From assembly GCA_009746045.1 (NCBI GenBank), contig RPFO01000288.1, positions 1,006,657 to 1,070,656 of the forward strand: a stretch of DNA of 64,000 nt, in the 5' to 3' direction. A program made the position numbers and the translations under genes. Of this stretch, positions 10,317 through 19,118 are shown one piece after another (position 1 is the first letter of the stretch; every line of letters starts with the position of its first letter). The DNA is from Mesostigma viride. Lineage: Eukaryota > Streptophyta > Mesostigmatophyceae > Mesostigmatales > Mesostigmataceae. The notes below the pieces were generated by a model that ran no database searches, was not told the origin of the DNA, and worked only from the letters and a program-made list of their open reading frames with translations.

Positions 10317-10888
10317 ATGGCTTCCCGAAACGCAGGGCCTTGCGAGAAGGCGTTGGCAATGCTTGGAAAAATCCTCGATGGTCTCGAGGACGGCCAGACA
10401 AAGATATCGACCAGCTCGCACACCTGACGCACAAGGTCTCCCTTCTTTCCGGAAACGAAGGTGCTGTTGGAGGCACCGGACCTACCTGCGAGGTCTTCAA
10501 GATTCACGACGCCGGATATGACGATGTCGACCGCAAGACGCCAAAAATTTGCGTCGAGTGGGTCTACGAGAAGAATGCGGCAAAGCCGAGGAAGGTCGAG
10601 GACCGCTGCGAGTGGATTCGCCTCGACCAAGCCGACGGGTGCGTTAAGATGGTTGACGATTTCCTCAATGGCTTCTCCAAGTCCAAGCGCCAGCCAGGCA
10701 TTTCCCCCATTGCGCTCTACAGGGCATGGGAGGAGGTAAAGAAGGGTTTCGAGGACGCAAAGACCGCCACTTCCAATGGCAGGAAGAGGAGCCGCGAGGG
10801 AGCGTCAAGCTCCCACGGCCATGGCGACAAGAAGAACTCCGCCTCGTACGTGAAGAGCCTGACTGGACACTCCAAGGACAAGGAGTAG
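10317..10888 (+). pseudogene. conserved ~180-residue virus protein, copy 1 (broken)
   Basis: Last gene of copy 1. Homologous along most of its length to the open 182-residue frame at 15169-15717. Shared blocks: MASRNAGPCEKALA at the start, GPTCEVFKIHDAGYD, RKTPKICVEWVYEK, KPRKVEDRCEWI and a GISPIALY motif near the end, followed by a basic Ser-rich tail. A helical N-terminus and a charged core with conserved Cys suggest an intracellular protein. No family recognised. This copy is broken. Confidence 0.5.
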
Positions 10889-11060
10889 ATTGTCGTCTTG
10901 TTGACGACGGCAACGAGCTTGCCATTTTCGCTCTTGTCGAGCTGATAACGAATGTAAACGTGTTATATTTTTTAATGAATTCGTTTATGCAGTATAAAAC
11001 GCGTCAATATATGCTGAAAACAATTTTCATTTCGTCTCGAATTGCAGTTCTAACTGCAGG

Positions 11061-11208
11061 TTAAAAATCCAGAGTAAACCTCTTATGCATCGACACAGGT
11101 CGTGTGGGATTCTTGCATAGGTCGTCTGAGTTTCCAGATTAATAAACCCTAACACTCTGCACACCCCGCCGCGCGGCCCTCGCCGGCTCCCTCACCCTGC
11201 GAGGACAT
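11061..11208. other. short spacer beyond virus copy 1
   Basis: No gene seen. It separates the last recognisable virus sequence from the hairpin array that follows. Confidence 0.4.
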
Positions 11209-11590
11209 GGCGAAAAATTGGGCGGTCTTTTCTTAAGAGTAAGTACGTGCAATTTTTCGCCACATCCAACAACCCACGCCACCTCAGCGCCGGCCAGTGG
11301 GGGGGTGGCGAAAAATTGTCCGTTCTTTCTCTTAAGAGTAACTAAGGACAATTTTTCGCCATCACTCTCACACCTTGACAAAACACCTCCTATGACCCGC
11401 GCCAAGGGGTGGCAGGGTGGCGAAAAATTGTCCGTTCTTTCTCTTAAGAGTAACTAAGGACAATTTTTCGCCATCACTCTCACACCTTGACAAAACACCT
11501 CCCATGACCCGCGCCAAGGGGTGGCGGGTGGCGAAAAATTGTCCGTTCTTTCTCTTAAGAGTAACTAAGGACAATTTTTCGCCATCCTTG
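11209..11590. repeat. tandem array of ~111-bp hairpin units (3 full + 1 diverged)
   Basis: Units start at 11209 (diverged), 11307, 11419 and 11530, with spacings of 98, 112 and 111 bases. Each holds two arms that are exact reverse complements in the full units, GGCGAAAAATTGTCC and GGACAATTTTTCGCC, separated by about 24 bases with the palindrome CTCTTAAGAG near the middle. Each unit can thus form a long hairpin. The array begins about 320 bases beyond the last gene of virus copy 1. Confidence 0.85.
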
Positions 11591-11700
11591 TCACACCCCA
11601 AACACACCATCACAACTGCCGGGGTGGTGACAGATGCCAGCCTAAATATCACAACCTGGTGAGCAGTGGTGGCAGGGGGGCACTTCTGTTTTTGCAAGTG

Positions 11701-11730
11701 GTTTAGGGTTTTAGGGTTTAGGGCTTAGGG
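11701..11730 (+). repeat. telomere-like TTTAGGG repeats, pointing right
   Basis: Four degenerate units of the plant/green-algal telomere heptamer (TTTAGGG, one TTTTAGGG, one CTTAGGG). Orientation is that of a right chromosome end. The next 65 bases hold the block GGTCACTATA (twice) and GGCAGATGCCAGCAT, whose reverse complements recur at 14,371-14,413. Confidence 0.6.
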
Positions 11731-11854
11731 TGAGACCCATCCTAGGCCGCGGTCACTATAGGGTCACTATAGGGGTGGCAGATGCCAGCATAAGGGTGGT
11801 GCACTTCTCCTAGTCGCGATGACGGAATGATGACGGAATGATGATGGAAGCTAC

Positions 11855-12680
11855 TTAATTAATTAATTAATGTATATGAATTGAATTGAATTGAATTGTA
11901 ACATAACTCCGTTGGGAGTATATGTAGCACATAGCCCTTGAGAGGGGGCATATGGCCTATCATACATCCTAAGCTACTTCCTGCAAGGGTGGGGATGTAA
12001 AGGACCCTTGCTCTAGGTGCACCAGGGCACTTGCATCCCCATGATCTTCAAGCTATGCCCAGCGAAGGGGGAGCCTGTCATGGGGGGGAAGATCAGCATA
12101 GCTATACAAAAGCTAGGGCATGGCGTCTCAGCAGAGAGTTACTCCCTGCATGGGTACAACATAACTAAATAAAGCTAGGCATCATCTGGAGTGTGGCTCA
12201 TCATAGGCACACATGTGACATGATAAAATAAAGCGCATGGCTTAGCTGGGATAGTGCCTCTAGGAGGCGTACATGTACATGGCCACGGTCTATCTATGCT
12301 ACACTACTACTGCTGTATTCCCCTAAGCTGGGGCGGCTGGAGTCGTTGGGGCCGCCGGGGTCGCATGCCAGGGCTTGTGGCGGACGAAGATGGCCGCCCC
12401 CTTCCAGTACACCGGCTGCCCCGCCTTGGTCTGCCGGAGCTGGAGGTATGTCGGCCATAGCTCCCGTCGCCGTTGTTGCTGCGCCAGGGTCAAGTCGTCG
12501 TCAAGGGTGAAGAGAGTCTTCTCGAGCCGCATGCAATGTATATGGCTAGGCTAGAACTGGTGCATGGCATCTCAGCAGAGAGTAACCCAATGCATGGGCA
12601 AAGTGGAACGAAAAATGGCTGACGGCGGTATGGCTGACGGCGGAGCTTAGATCTTTTGCGTCTGAGCCCCAAATTCGGTC
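11855..12680 (-). mobile_element. 5'-truncated LINE-A family copy (ORF1 end + 3' UTR + TTAA tail)
   Basis: Reads leftwards. At 12532-12323 is the C-terminal end of a LINE ORF1 protein with the motif FTLDDDLTLAQQQRRREL followed by WPTYLQLRQ, which matches the RRM/CTD end of L1-type ORF1 proteins. A roughly 450-base 3' UTR follows, with conserved blocks shared by all copies. A hairpin (ACTCC 906-910 / GGAGT 915-919 in the 11,9xx range) precedes, after about 35 bases of TTGAA-type repeats, a palindromic TTAATTAATTAATTAA tail at about 11,855. The 5' part is missing. Confidence 0.65.
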
Positions 12681-12696
12681 AGACCACTTGCATTCG

Positions 12697-14093
12697 ATGC
12701 GCTTTTTTCAGACGCACACGCCAGTATAATCAGTTACGGCTGAAATGCAGTATTGCCAAAAGTTACTCACGTGACAAGCAGCTATGACGACCCCAAAAGC
12801 AAAACGGGGTTTGGAAAAGGAGCTTTCCGGCTCCCAGCCCAACCCACTCGCCATCGTCCTTGCCCAGCCGCCTGGGCTCGCAAACCCGTCGCCAGCAAAC
12901 CCATCGCCAAGCGCCTCGCTCGAGCCCAAGAAACCCTGCCACGTTCACAAATGGCGCAGGTACCTACCAGATTCCGCCAGCTTCTCTTTCAGCGCCTGGC
13001 TGCAATTGACCAAAGCCGCACAGAGGCCCTGGCCTCACAGGTCCCAAAGATAGCGGAGCAGACGGCCACCATCGCATCCCAGCCACCCCGGCTGGATGCT
13101 GGCGACCTGAGTCCCGCCGCTCTCCTATGCGGACCTGCCGCGGTCAGCGACCGCCTCAACCACCGACGCCATTGCCACGAAGCTCCAGGAGCTGAAGGAC
13201 GTCCACCGCCAGGCCAACCAACGGTAGGCCACCGACCGCGCTCGCCCGGCGAGTGCCGAGTGGTTCTGCGTCGTTTCCCCCAGAAGCCAGGTGAGACGTC
13301 AACCTCCCTTGCCGACGAGCTCAAGGACCAGCTCCTTACCCTCATGGGCCTGGTAGGTGAGGTAGAACTGCGTGGGTGTCACCGCCTTCCCCACTCACGG
13401 GACAAGGCGGCTCCCCCACCAGTCCTGCTCACCTTCCCATCCCGTGAGGACAAGCAGCGGTTCCTCTCTCGTCGCAAGCGGTTGCACGACCTCACCTGCA
13501 GACGCTGGACGACGACCTGACCCCCGCTCAGCAGCAGCAGCGACGCGACCTGTGGCCAGAATACCTCCGCCACAAGCAGGACCCCCAGAGGGGCGGGGAC
13601 CTGATGATCAACCACAAGATGTGGACGCCCCCAGCGCGGGGCTAGAATATAGCTTGCTTAATAGCCCTAGCTTGTATCATTGGTAGTCACTGCCGCTATG
13701 GCAGCCATGCTTAGAATGTTTGCCTAGCTGTGCCAACATACCTAGTATATAGTCCCGTGCACCGCTAACGCACGGTACACCACCAGCCATAGCCTTAGCT
13801 TAGTCCTTGTACAGCCATCATTGCTACGTCCTGGCTATGATCAGATTACTCAGCCCACGCTCCTTGTTATGCCATGCTCACATGGGTCTTATTGCACCCA
13901 CAGATTGCCGGATCGTTAGCGTGTCCGTTTAGCTATATAGCGCGCCCGAATGCAGCTAGCTGTGGCATGCCTTAGGCATGAAGGAGACTGGGGGTCTCTG
14001 CCCTTTCTCCTGTTGTGCACACTCAGGGATTAAAAGCACTTCGGTGCTCCGTGACTCCCCAACGGGAGCACGAGTTTAATTAATTAATTAATT
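12697..14093 (+). mobile_element. LINE-A-related ORF1-only element, both ends present
   Basis: Begins with a 5' block (GCGCTTTTTTCAGACGCACA) that is also found, slightly changed, at the 5' end of the minus-strand copy near 20,600. ORF1-like coding sequence covers about 12,753-13,645 with at least one frame change. Its C-terminus reads LDDDLTPAQQQQRRDLWPEY, then MINHKMWTPP. A roughly 420-base 3' UTR ends in the hairpin GTGCTCC (14044-14050) / GGAGCAC (14065-14071) and a TTAATTAATTAATTAATT tail. There is no reverse transcriptase between the two ends, so it looks non-autonomous. Confidence 0.6.
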
Positions 14094-14173
14094 ATGTTCC
14101 ATCATCTTCCATCATCTTCCATCATCACGTGGGCCTTTTTTTACTATGGCATCTGTCACCCCCCCTAAAAAAA

Positions 14174-14268
14174 CTAAACCCTAAACCCTAATCCAAAACC
14201 CTAACACCCAAACTTTTATTTTAAAAAAAATAAACTTTGAGGGCCCTAAAACTCTAAACCCTAAATTC
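14174..14268 (-). repeat. telomere-like CCCTAAA repeats, pointing left
   Basis: CTAAACCCTAAACCCTAA and diverged neighbours at 14174-14205, with a further CTCTAAACCCTAAATT at about 14252-14268. The orientation is opposite to the TTTAGGG block at 11,701, so the two arrays face each other across the LINE pair. The 14,14x-14,52x stretch also carries four copies of a GCATCTGT-containing motif (about 14,148, 14,301, 14,371, 14,504), matching the reverse complement of GCAGATGCCAGC at 11,62x and 11,77x. Confidence 0.55.
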
Positions 14269-14540
14269 TAACACTAGGACACTAACCGCCAACCGCCAAT
14301 GCTGACATCTGTCACCCATGGGAGAATCTCCCACGGGAAATCCGGGGTTGCAGGTGTGCATTGGACTTGTTGCTGGCATCTGTAACCCATATAGTGACCT
14401 TATAGTGACCCCTCCTGGTTGGTATAGGGGGGGATCCATCCCCCCCAGTCACCCATTTGTTTTCCCGTGGGAAAACCGGGGTTGCGGGTGTGCACTGGAC
14501 TAATGCTGACATCTGCACCTTTTTTCATGGTGGTGGTGGT

Positions 14541-14860
14541 GGGGGCGACAAATGTGCAGTACAATATATAGTACTTACATTGTATTTTTGTCGGGGGGGT
14601 CCCAAACTACTTTTGTTTTTTTCGGTTGGATGGTCATGGCTTGGAGATGGTATGATAGGGGTGGGGGCGACAAATGTGCAGTACAATATATAGTACTTAC
14701 ATTGTATTTTTGTCGGGGGGGTCCCAAACTACTTTTGCTTTTTTCGGTTGGATGGTCAGGTCTTGACGATGGTATGATAGGGTGGGGGGCGACAAATGTG
14801 CAGTACAATATATAGTACTTACATTGTATTTTTGTCGGGGGGGTCTCGAACTACTATTTT
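14541..14860. repeat. three 122-bp tandem hairpin units
   Basis: Units start at 14541, 14663 and 14785. Each begins GGGGGCGACAAATGTGCAG and contains inverted arms (CGACAAA ... TTTGTCG outside, TACAAT ... ATTGTA inside). The sequence is unrelated to the 111-bp array at 11.2 kb, but the architecture and place (about 310 bases beyond the last gene of virus copy 2) are the same. Confidence 0.85.
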
Positions 14861-15168
14861 TCTGTGGCGACAGTTGTGGGAGGTCGTGACTTCCATCCCT
14901 AACCTCGCGAGGATTGCGTGGTGGGTCGGCGATGGTGGCGGGGTCCGCGCGGCGGGGTAGAGGTCCCACCCAAACAGTCGACATGTTCCCAACACGGAGG
15001 GGTGAGCTCACAGATGAGCCGACCTATAAATTTTATGTGCAATGTGAATTGACGCGTTTGTATTGCTGCAACAAATTCATTCCATTAGAAATTTAGATTA
15101 CGTTCTTTACATTGCATGACACAAGTCGTATCGAAGCGTTAAGACGCTAGAAAGAAACGTTATCAAAT

Positions 15169-15717
15169 CTACTCGCCATCAACGTGACGAGAGGCGGACG
15201 CCTGCCTCTTGGAGCTAGTGTGCTCCTGGTCCTGAGCGCCCCTCTTCCTGCCGTAGGAAGCGGAGGCCTTGGGCTCATCGAAACCCTTCTTCGCCTCCTC
15301 CCACGCCTTGTAGAGCGCAATGGGAGAGATGCCTGGAAGGCGCTTGGACTTGCAGAAGCCATTGACGAACTCGTCAACCAGTTTGACGCAGCCGTCAGCT
15401 TCGTCCAGCTTGATCCATTCGCAGCGGTCCTCGACCTTGCGTGGCTTTGCCGCACCTTTCTCGTAAACCCACTCGACGCAAATTTTCGGCGTCTTGCGGT
15501 CTACCTCATCATATCCTGCATCGTGAATCTTAAAGACCTCGCAGGTAGGTCCGTTTCCTCCAACAGCACCTGCGCCATCCGCTCCAGAAAGGAGAGACAC
15601 TTTGTACGTAAGGTGCGAGAGCTGGTCCGAAATCTTAGTTTGCGAATCCTCAATCCCGTCGAGGAATTTGCCAATAGCGGCGAGGGCTTTCTCGCACGGC
15701 CCAGCATTTCGGGAAGC
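15169..15717 (-). CDS. conserved 182-residue virus protein, copy 2
   Basis: Open frame from a start (MASRNAGPCEKALAAIG) that is conserved with copy 1, so upstream in-frame ATGs are not used. The first 60 residues are helical. The middle carries conserved GPTCEVFKIHDAGYD and KICVEWVYEK blocks. The last 30 residues are Ser/Lys/Arg-rich. No family recognised. It is the terminal gene of the element, next to the 122-bp hairpin array. Confidence 0.6.
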   Translation of the reverse strand, partial: ASRNAGPCEKALAAIGKFLDGIEDSQTKISDQLSHLTYKVSLLSGADGAGAVGGNGPTCEVFKIHDAGYDEVDRKTPKICVEWVYEKGAAKPRKVEDRCEWIKLDEADGCVKLVDEFVNGFCKSKRLPGISPIALYKAWEEAKKGFDEPKASASYGRKRGAQDQEHTSSKRQASASRHVDGE

Positions 15718-15847
15718 CATGGTTGCGTTTTGACAACCACGTGAGTTGGTGCGTGCCTTTGTATCAAATTTTTCATGCACTGTGCACCCGTGACGGCAGC
15801 AAGAACCAGGCAGTACCGGAGTGGCGCGGAGGTGGCTGGACTTGGAC

Positions 15848-16021
15848 TCACTTTCGACAGTGGCGCAGGTCCAGCGTGGCTTCTACAAGGTGGCGAGTTT
15901 TTGGGCGCGAGTTCAAGTAGACATTTTCGTAACTGCGAGCATATTCCGGATCTGAACGAATCCGTCGAATCGAGTCTTCTAGTACCTCTAAAATGGTATA
16001 TTTACCTAGACAAGATCCCAT
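15848..16021 (-). CDS. small MGSCLGK protein, copy 2
   Basis: 57 residues, beginning MGSCLGKYTILEVLEDS. Homologous to the 58-residue MGGCFGKF protein of copy 1, with the same spacing to both neighbours. Gly2 and Cys4 suggest N-myristoylation and palmitoylation. A start six residues upstream is possible but would bury the conserved Gly2. Confidence 0.5.
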   Translation of the reverse strand: MGSCLGKYTILEVLEDSIRRIRSDPEYARSYENVYLNSRPKTRHLVEATLDLRHCRK

Positions 16022-16046
16022 GCCATTATGGTATATCACCTAGAGA

Positions 16047-16553
16047 TTACTTCCCGTGGCAGGAACAGTGTTTCTTCTCTAGTCCCCGGACCTTCTCAAA
16101 ACGCAGGATCACAATAAATTTAGTAAGGGCCGTTGGAACTGAATAGCTAGCAGCCCCTGCTGCCCTGTCTAAATGGACAAGACTTAAAGAAATTCGCCCA
16201 CCATTTCGAAACAAGTGTGGATTACCCAAATTCATGTAATTGTGATCGTTCACACACGTGTAATTAGTAGCAACTACACCTCCAGAGCAAACGTCAGAAA
16301 ACAACACGGCATGCTCATCCAGGTTATTCTCAGCTCCTCGGAAGTCTGGGGATGTGATACCAATCGTGCTCTTTCCAACGGCCCCTTGGATACCTAAAAG
16401 GTACGCTGCATGCCCACCCCCCCTCCAGTCATCGTCAATGACAGGGGCCCTAGGGTCTGGCTTTATTACGAATTCTGCTCGCCTTGTGGTAGCATCGAAA
16501 CTCAAAGCTTTGTCGCTATCTAACATAATTTGATAGAACTGAGGATATTCCAT
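16047..16553 (-). CDS. conserved 168-residue virus protein, copy 2
   Basis: Open frame starting MEYPQFYQIMLDSDKALS, with KPDPRAPVIDDDWRGGG in the N-terminal third, NLGNPHLFRNGGRISLSL in the middle and an LRFEKVRGLEKKHC end. It is the intact counterpart of 9463-9974. AATATCTA lies 18-25 bases upstream. Beta-rich and Asp/Asn-rich, with no membrane segment. Function unknown; a minor virion protein is a guess from context. Confidence 0.6.
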   Translation of the reverse strand: MEYPQFYQIMLDSDKALSFDATTRRAEFVIKPDPRAPVIDDDWRGGGHAAYLLGIQGAVGKSTIGITSPDFRGAENNLDEHAVLFSDVCSGGVVATNYTCVNDHNYMNLGNPHLFRNGGRISLSLVHLDRAAGAASYSVPTALTKFIVILRFEKVRGLEKKHCSCHGK

Positions 16554-16570
16554 TTTATTACAACTTACTG

Positions 16571-16580
16571 TAGATATTAG
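16571..16580 (-). promoter_or_regulatory. AT-rich motif CTAATATCTA
   Basis: 18 bases upstream of the 16553 start codon on the minus strand. The same core (AATATCT) lies at the same distance before the homologous gene of copy 1 and before the capsid gene. Confidence 0.4.
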
Positions 16581-16593
16581 TTTATCACTAGAT

Positions 16594-17658
16594 CTACGAA
16601 GGAATGACCACTGGCGTGCCCCATTTAAGCGCCAGATATCCGCGAATTTCTTCAAGCTGTGTCGCCGTTTTGGCTGTGTTGTAGACAAGAATCTCGCCGA
16701 TCCACCCGTCGAAGTATCGGTTAGTGACTGTGACGCTATCACCACCTATCGAGAGAGCACCACTTCCAACTATCAAATCAGCTGCCGATCCACTTAATTG
16801 TGCGCGTCCATCGAAGCGACTTATGAATGTGTCGGCAACGGTGTTGGCTGACATCCCAATGGCATGGGGTTTATTGTCGAAAAAACTCGCATAGTTTGCC
16901 AAGGCTTGGTAGGTGGTGCTTGGTGTCGCCCTAGATCCATCCTGCAGCGTTGCGTTGCCTACATTATAAAAAAGCCTGAACTGACCAAGTGAAGGTCCGA
17001 AGATGTATCCTCGGCTAATTTCCGCAGAGTTCCCATAGTCTGGGTACGTAGCTGTCGTGAGTTGTTTGGCTACCACCACGACAGTCGAGCTTGTTCCGAT
17101 ATTGGTCCAGAAGGTGCTCGATGACGCGAGTAGTCCTAATCTTGAATTTATGAACCGTAAGGATTGCTTTCCGTTGATCTCGGTCACGTCGAGTGTAGGT
17201 GTCTTGCCTGAGGTAGCTTGCGACACGTAATACCCGTGTGGACCCTTATCGTTCATCCGCAGCACGTTCCCTCCTGCCGTACTCTGTAGCGTGGTCCCTG
17301 CCGTGTCGACGAATAGTGTGGCTGCATCTGATGGGTCGTACCACGCGTACACTGACGGGTCTGTTGCCGGGTTGTAGGGGACGTATGTGAAAGATACGAG
17401 GTTGGACACCTGATTTCCATTTCCGGCGATGTCAATGGCCTTGTTCGCGTCTATGCTCACCGTTGTTGGAGTTCCGATAGATGTAGGAGTTACCAAGAAA
17501 TTGAACACCTTGAGCTCAGTGTTTGAGAGATTGGAGGCTGTCCCGTTAGTTAGAGTCAAATCTTCGAGAGCGAACCCTTGCATCTGCTCAGAGAAAGTGG
17601 CAGTAATAGGAATTGGGACGGTTGTTGGGGAAAGGCTTGGAGTGGAAAGATGGGCCAA
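16594..17658 (-). pseudogene. Ig/LamG-like surface protein of virus copy 2 (incomplete)
   Basis: 355 codons are open. One Ig-like repeat (GF-x-LEDLTLTNGTAS, TTVSID) is followed by the LamG-like domain starting NPATDPSVYAWYDPSDAA and containing LRFINSRLGLL, SRFDGRAQL and FDGWIGEILVYNTAKT. The domain order is as in copy 1. The N-terminal repeats are absent because LINE sequence replaces them at 17,658. Confidence 0.6.
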
Positions 17659-18833
17659 TTAATTAATGGGCAAAGCATGACTCAAAATCTCTACAGCAGT
17701 ATTGCATGGGTGGGTGTGGGCCCGTCACATAGGGATACATGGCCATGTCGCTAAGCTTTTCTAGTCTACACTACTGCTGTATAATCCCTTAACGTCATCG
17801 TCATGCACTTCGACCAGCCGCGGGACGAGACCTCCCGCGTCGGAGACCCTTGCCGATGGCGTTTGAGAACAAAATCCTTGTCCCCATGGCTCTCGCTGGT
17901 AAGGGCAATTAGCCGCGGGGGGTGACCCGCCTTCCCCGCTTGCGGGGTAAGGCTGGCCCCTCTCCATTGCTCCTCACCTTTGACACCACGGCGGATAAGA
18001 CGGAGTTCCGGCCTCAAGCGTCGCAAGCGGCTTGGGGGGACCTCCTACACGCTGACGACGACTTGACCTTGACGCAGCAGCAACGCGGGCGACGGGAGCT
18101 GTGGCCGACCTACCTCCAGCTCCGGCAGACGGCAGGGAACAGCTCCGGTCTACTGGAGGGGGGCGGACATCTAGGTCGCCCACAAGCCCTGGCAGGCGAC
18201 CCCTGCCGCCTTAGCGCCACCCCAGCTGCACCCCAGCCTAGGGGATTATATGTCAGTATATAGTGTAGACTAGAAAAGCTTAGCGACGTGGCCATGTATG
18301 CCTACGTGACGGGCCCACACCCGCCGATGCAATAGCTGTAGCGATATTGAGTCATTCTTTGCCCATCCAGAGAGTACTGAGAGTAATTACGAGTCTCTGC
18401 TGAGATGCCATGCACCAGCTATAGCCTAGCCATATACATTAAGAATATAATTACTTACAGCAGAGTGAAATCACTCAAACCAAAGCAAACGCCCAGCTAT
18501 AAACCTATATACAGAGCCATGTCAAAGCTCTATACTACGATAAGACCAATGGAAACTCCTAACGGGAGGAACCTAACTAATAGCCCTGCTGCCTAGCCAT
18601 ATACATCTTCCACCCCATATGTCATGCAGGCCTTCTAGGCCATCTCCCCATGTCGCCCTGTGCGAGCATGATTGGGATGCATGATCCATCATGGTGGTGC
18701 TGGTGCACATTGTGCACCCCGAGCAGGTGACGTACAGTTTACATCCTCAATCTGCAGGTTGTAGCCCTGGCAGATCGACTGTATTAAAAACCCATAGATG
18801 CCCCTTCTCAGGGCTATTAATTAATTAATTAGA
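17657..18833 (+). mobile_element. LINE-A family fragments, inverted pair
   Basis: 17,657-17,795 is a minus-strand piece of the family 3' UTR starting with a TTAATTAAT tail. It is the reverse complement of 18,245-18,375. From 17,796 the plus strand holds the ORF1 end (frame around 17,922-18,240: TRLPRLRGKAGPSPLLLTF, then DDDLTLTQQQ and LWPTYLQLRQ), then the 3' UTR, ending in TTAATTAATTAATTA at 18,820-18,833. Confidence 0.6.
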
Positions 18834-19118
18834 CGCGTGCTCCCGTTGGGGAGTCACGGAGCATTAACCCCGATGGATGGATGGATGGATGGGTGCAAAC
18901 AGTCCTACCGGTCGAATCTATCTACATGATTCAGCTAGCTACAACATCTATCTAACAACATCACTAACTACAACCTCTATCTAAACAGCATCACGCTACC
19001 CTAGGGGAGCTATCTGGTGTGCCTCCCGCGGGTTTGCACACGCGGGCGCTTCCCCACAGGGCTATGTGTTACATATGCTCCCCACGGAGCTATGTTCTTA
19101 ATTAGTTAATTAATTAAT
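18820..19118. repeat. LINE 3' ends sharing TTAA tails; GATG microsatellite
   Basis: The tail at 18,820-18,833 is shared with a minus-strand 3' end just to its right, recognised by the hairpin TGCTCC (18838-18843) / GGAGCA (18858-18863). A second plus-strand 3' end with hairpin GCTCC/GGAGC (ending 19,090) runs into the tail at 19,100-19,118. A short (GATG)n run lies at about 18,873-18,893. No gene seen. Confidence 0.5.

Larger units (their letters stand above)
1..11060 (+). mobile_element. Polinton-like virus remnant, copy 1 (structural-gene half)
   Basis: A run of tightly packed genes with spacers of a few to about 40 AT-rich bases, nearly all rightward, encoding virion-type proteins: a coiled-coil protein, a large fibre-like protein, a C2H2 protein, a penton-like protein, a small Gly/Ala-rich protein, a double-jelly-roll-type major capsid protein, an Ig-repeat/LamG-like protein and three small proteins. 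This matches the late half of Polinton-like viruses such as those of green algae. No packaging ATPase, protease, polymerase or integrase is visible, so the element probably continues left of the window. About four parts are broken, yet a 1,103-codon frame is still open, so the copy is old enough to be inactive but not ancient. The right limit is approximate. It is set by the last stretch resembling copy 2, a short block around 10,970-11,020. Confidence 0.75.
15030..17658 (-). mobile_element. Polinton-like virus remnant, copy 2 (right end, inverted)
   Basis: Minus-strand gene order Ig/LamG protein, 168-residue protein, MGSC-type small protein, 182-residue protein is the same as in copy 1 at 7.4-10.9 kb. 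A short non-coding block after the last gene also matches (GCAG...AACGCGTCAAT, about 15,045-15,075 against 10,990-11,015). The proteins have clearly diverged, so this is a relative, not a recent duplicate. The element is cut at 17,658 by LINE sequence beginning in AATTAATTAAT. The three small genes look whole; the Ig/LamG part is incomplete. Confidence 0.7.

Noticed and set aside
11209-11590. CRISPR-like array
   Set aside because: Repeat and spacer are both conserved, only four units occur, no cas genes are present, and the context is eukaryotic; it is a tandem hairpin repeat.
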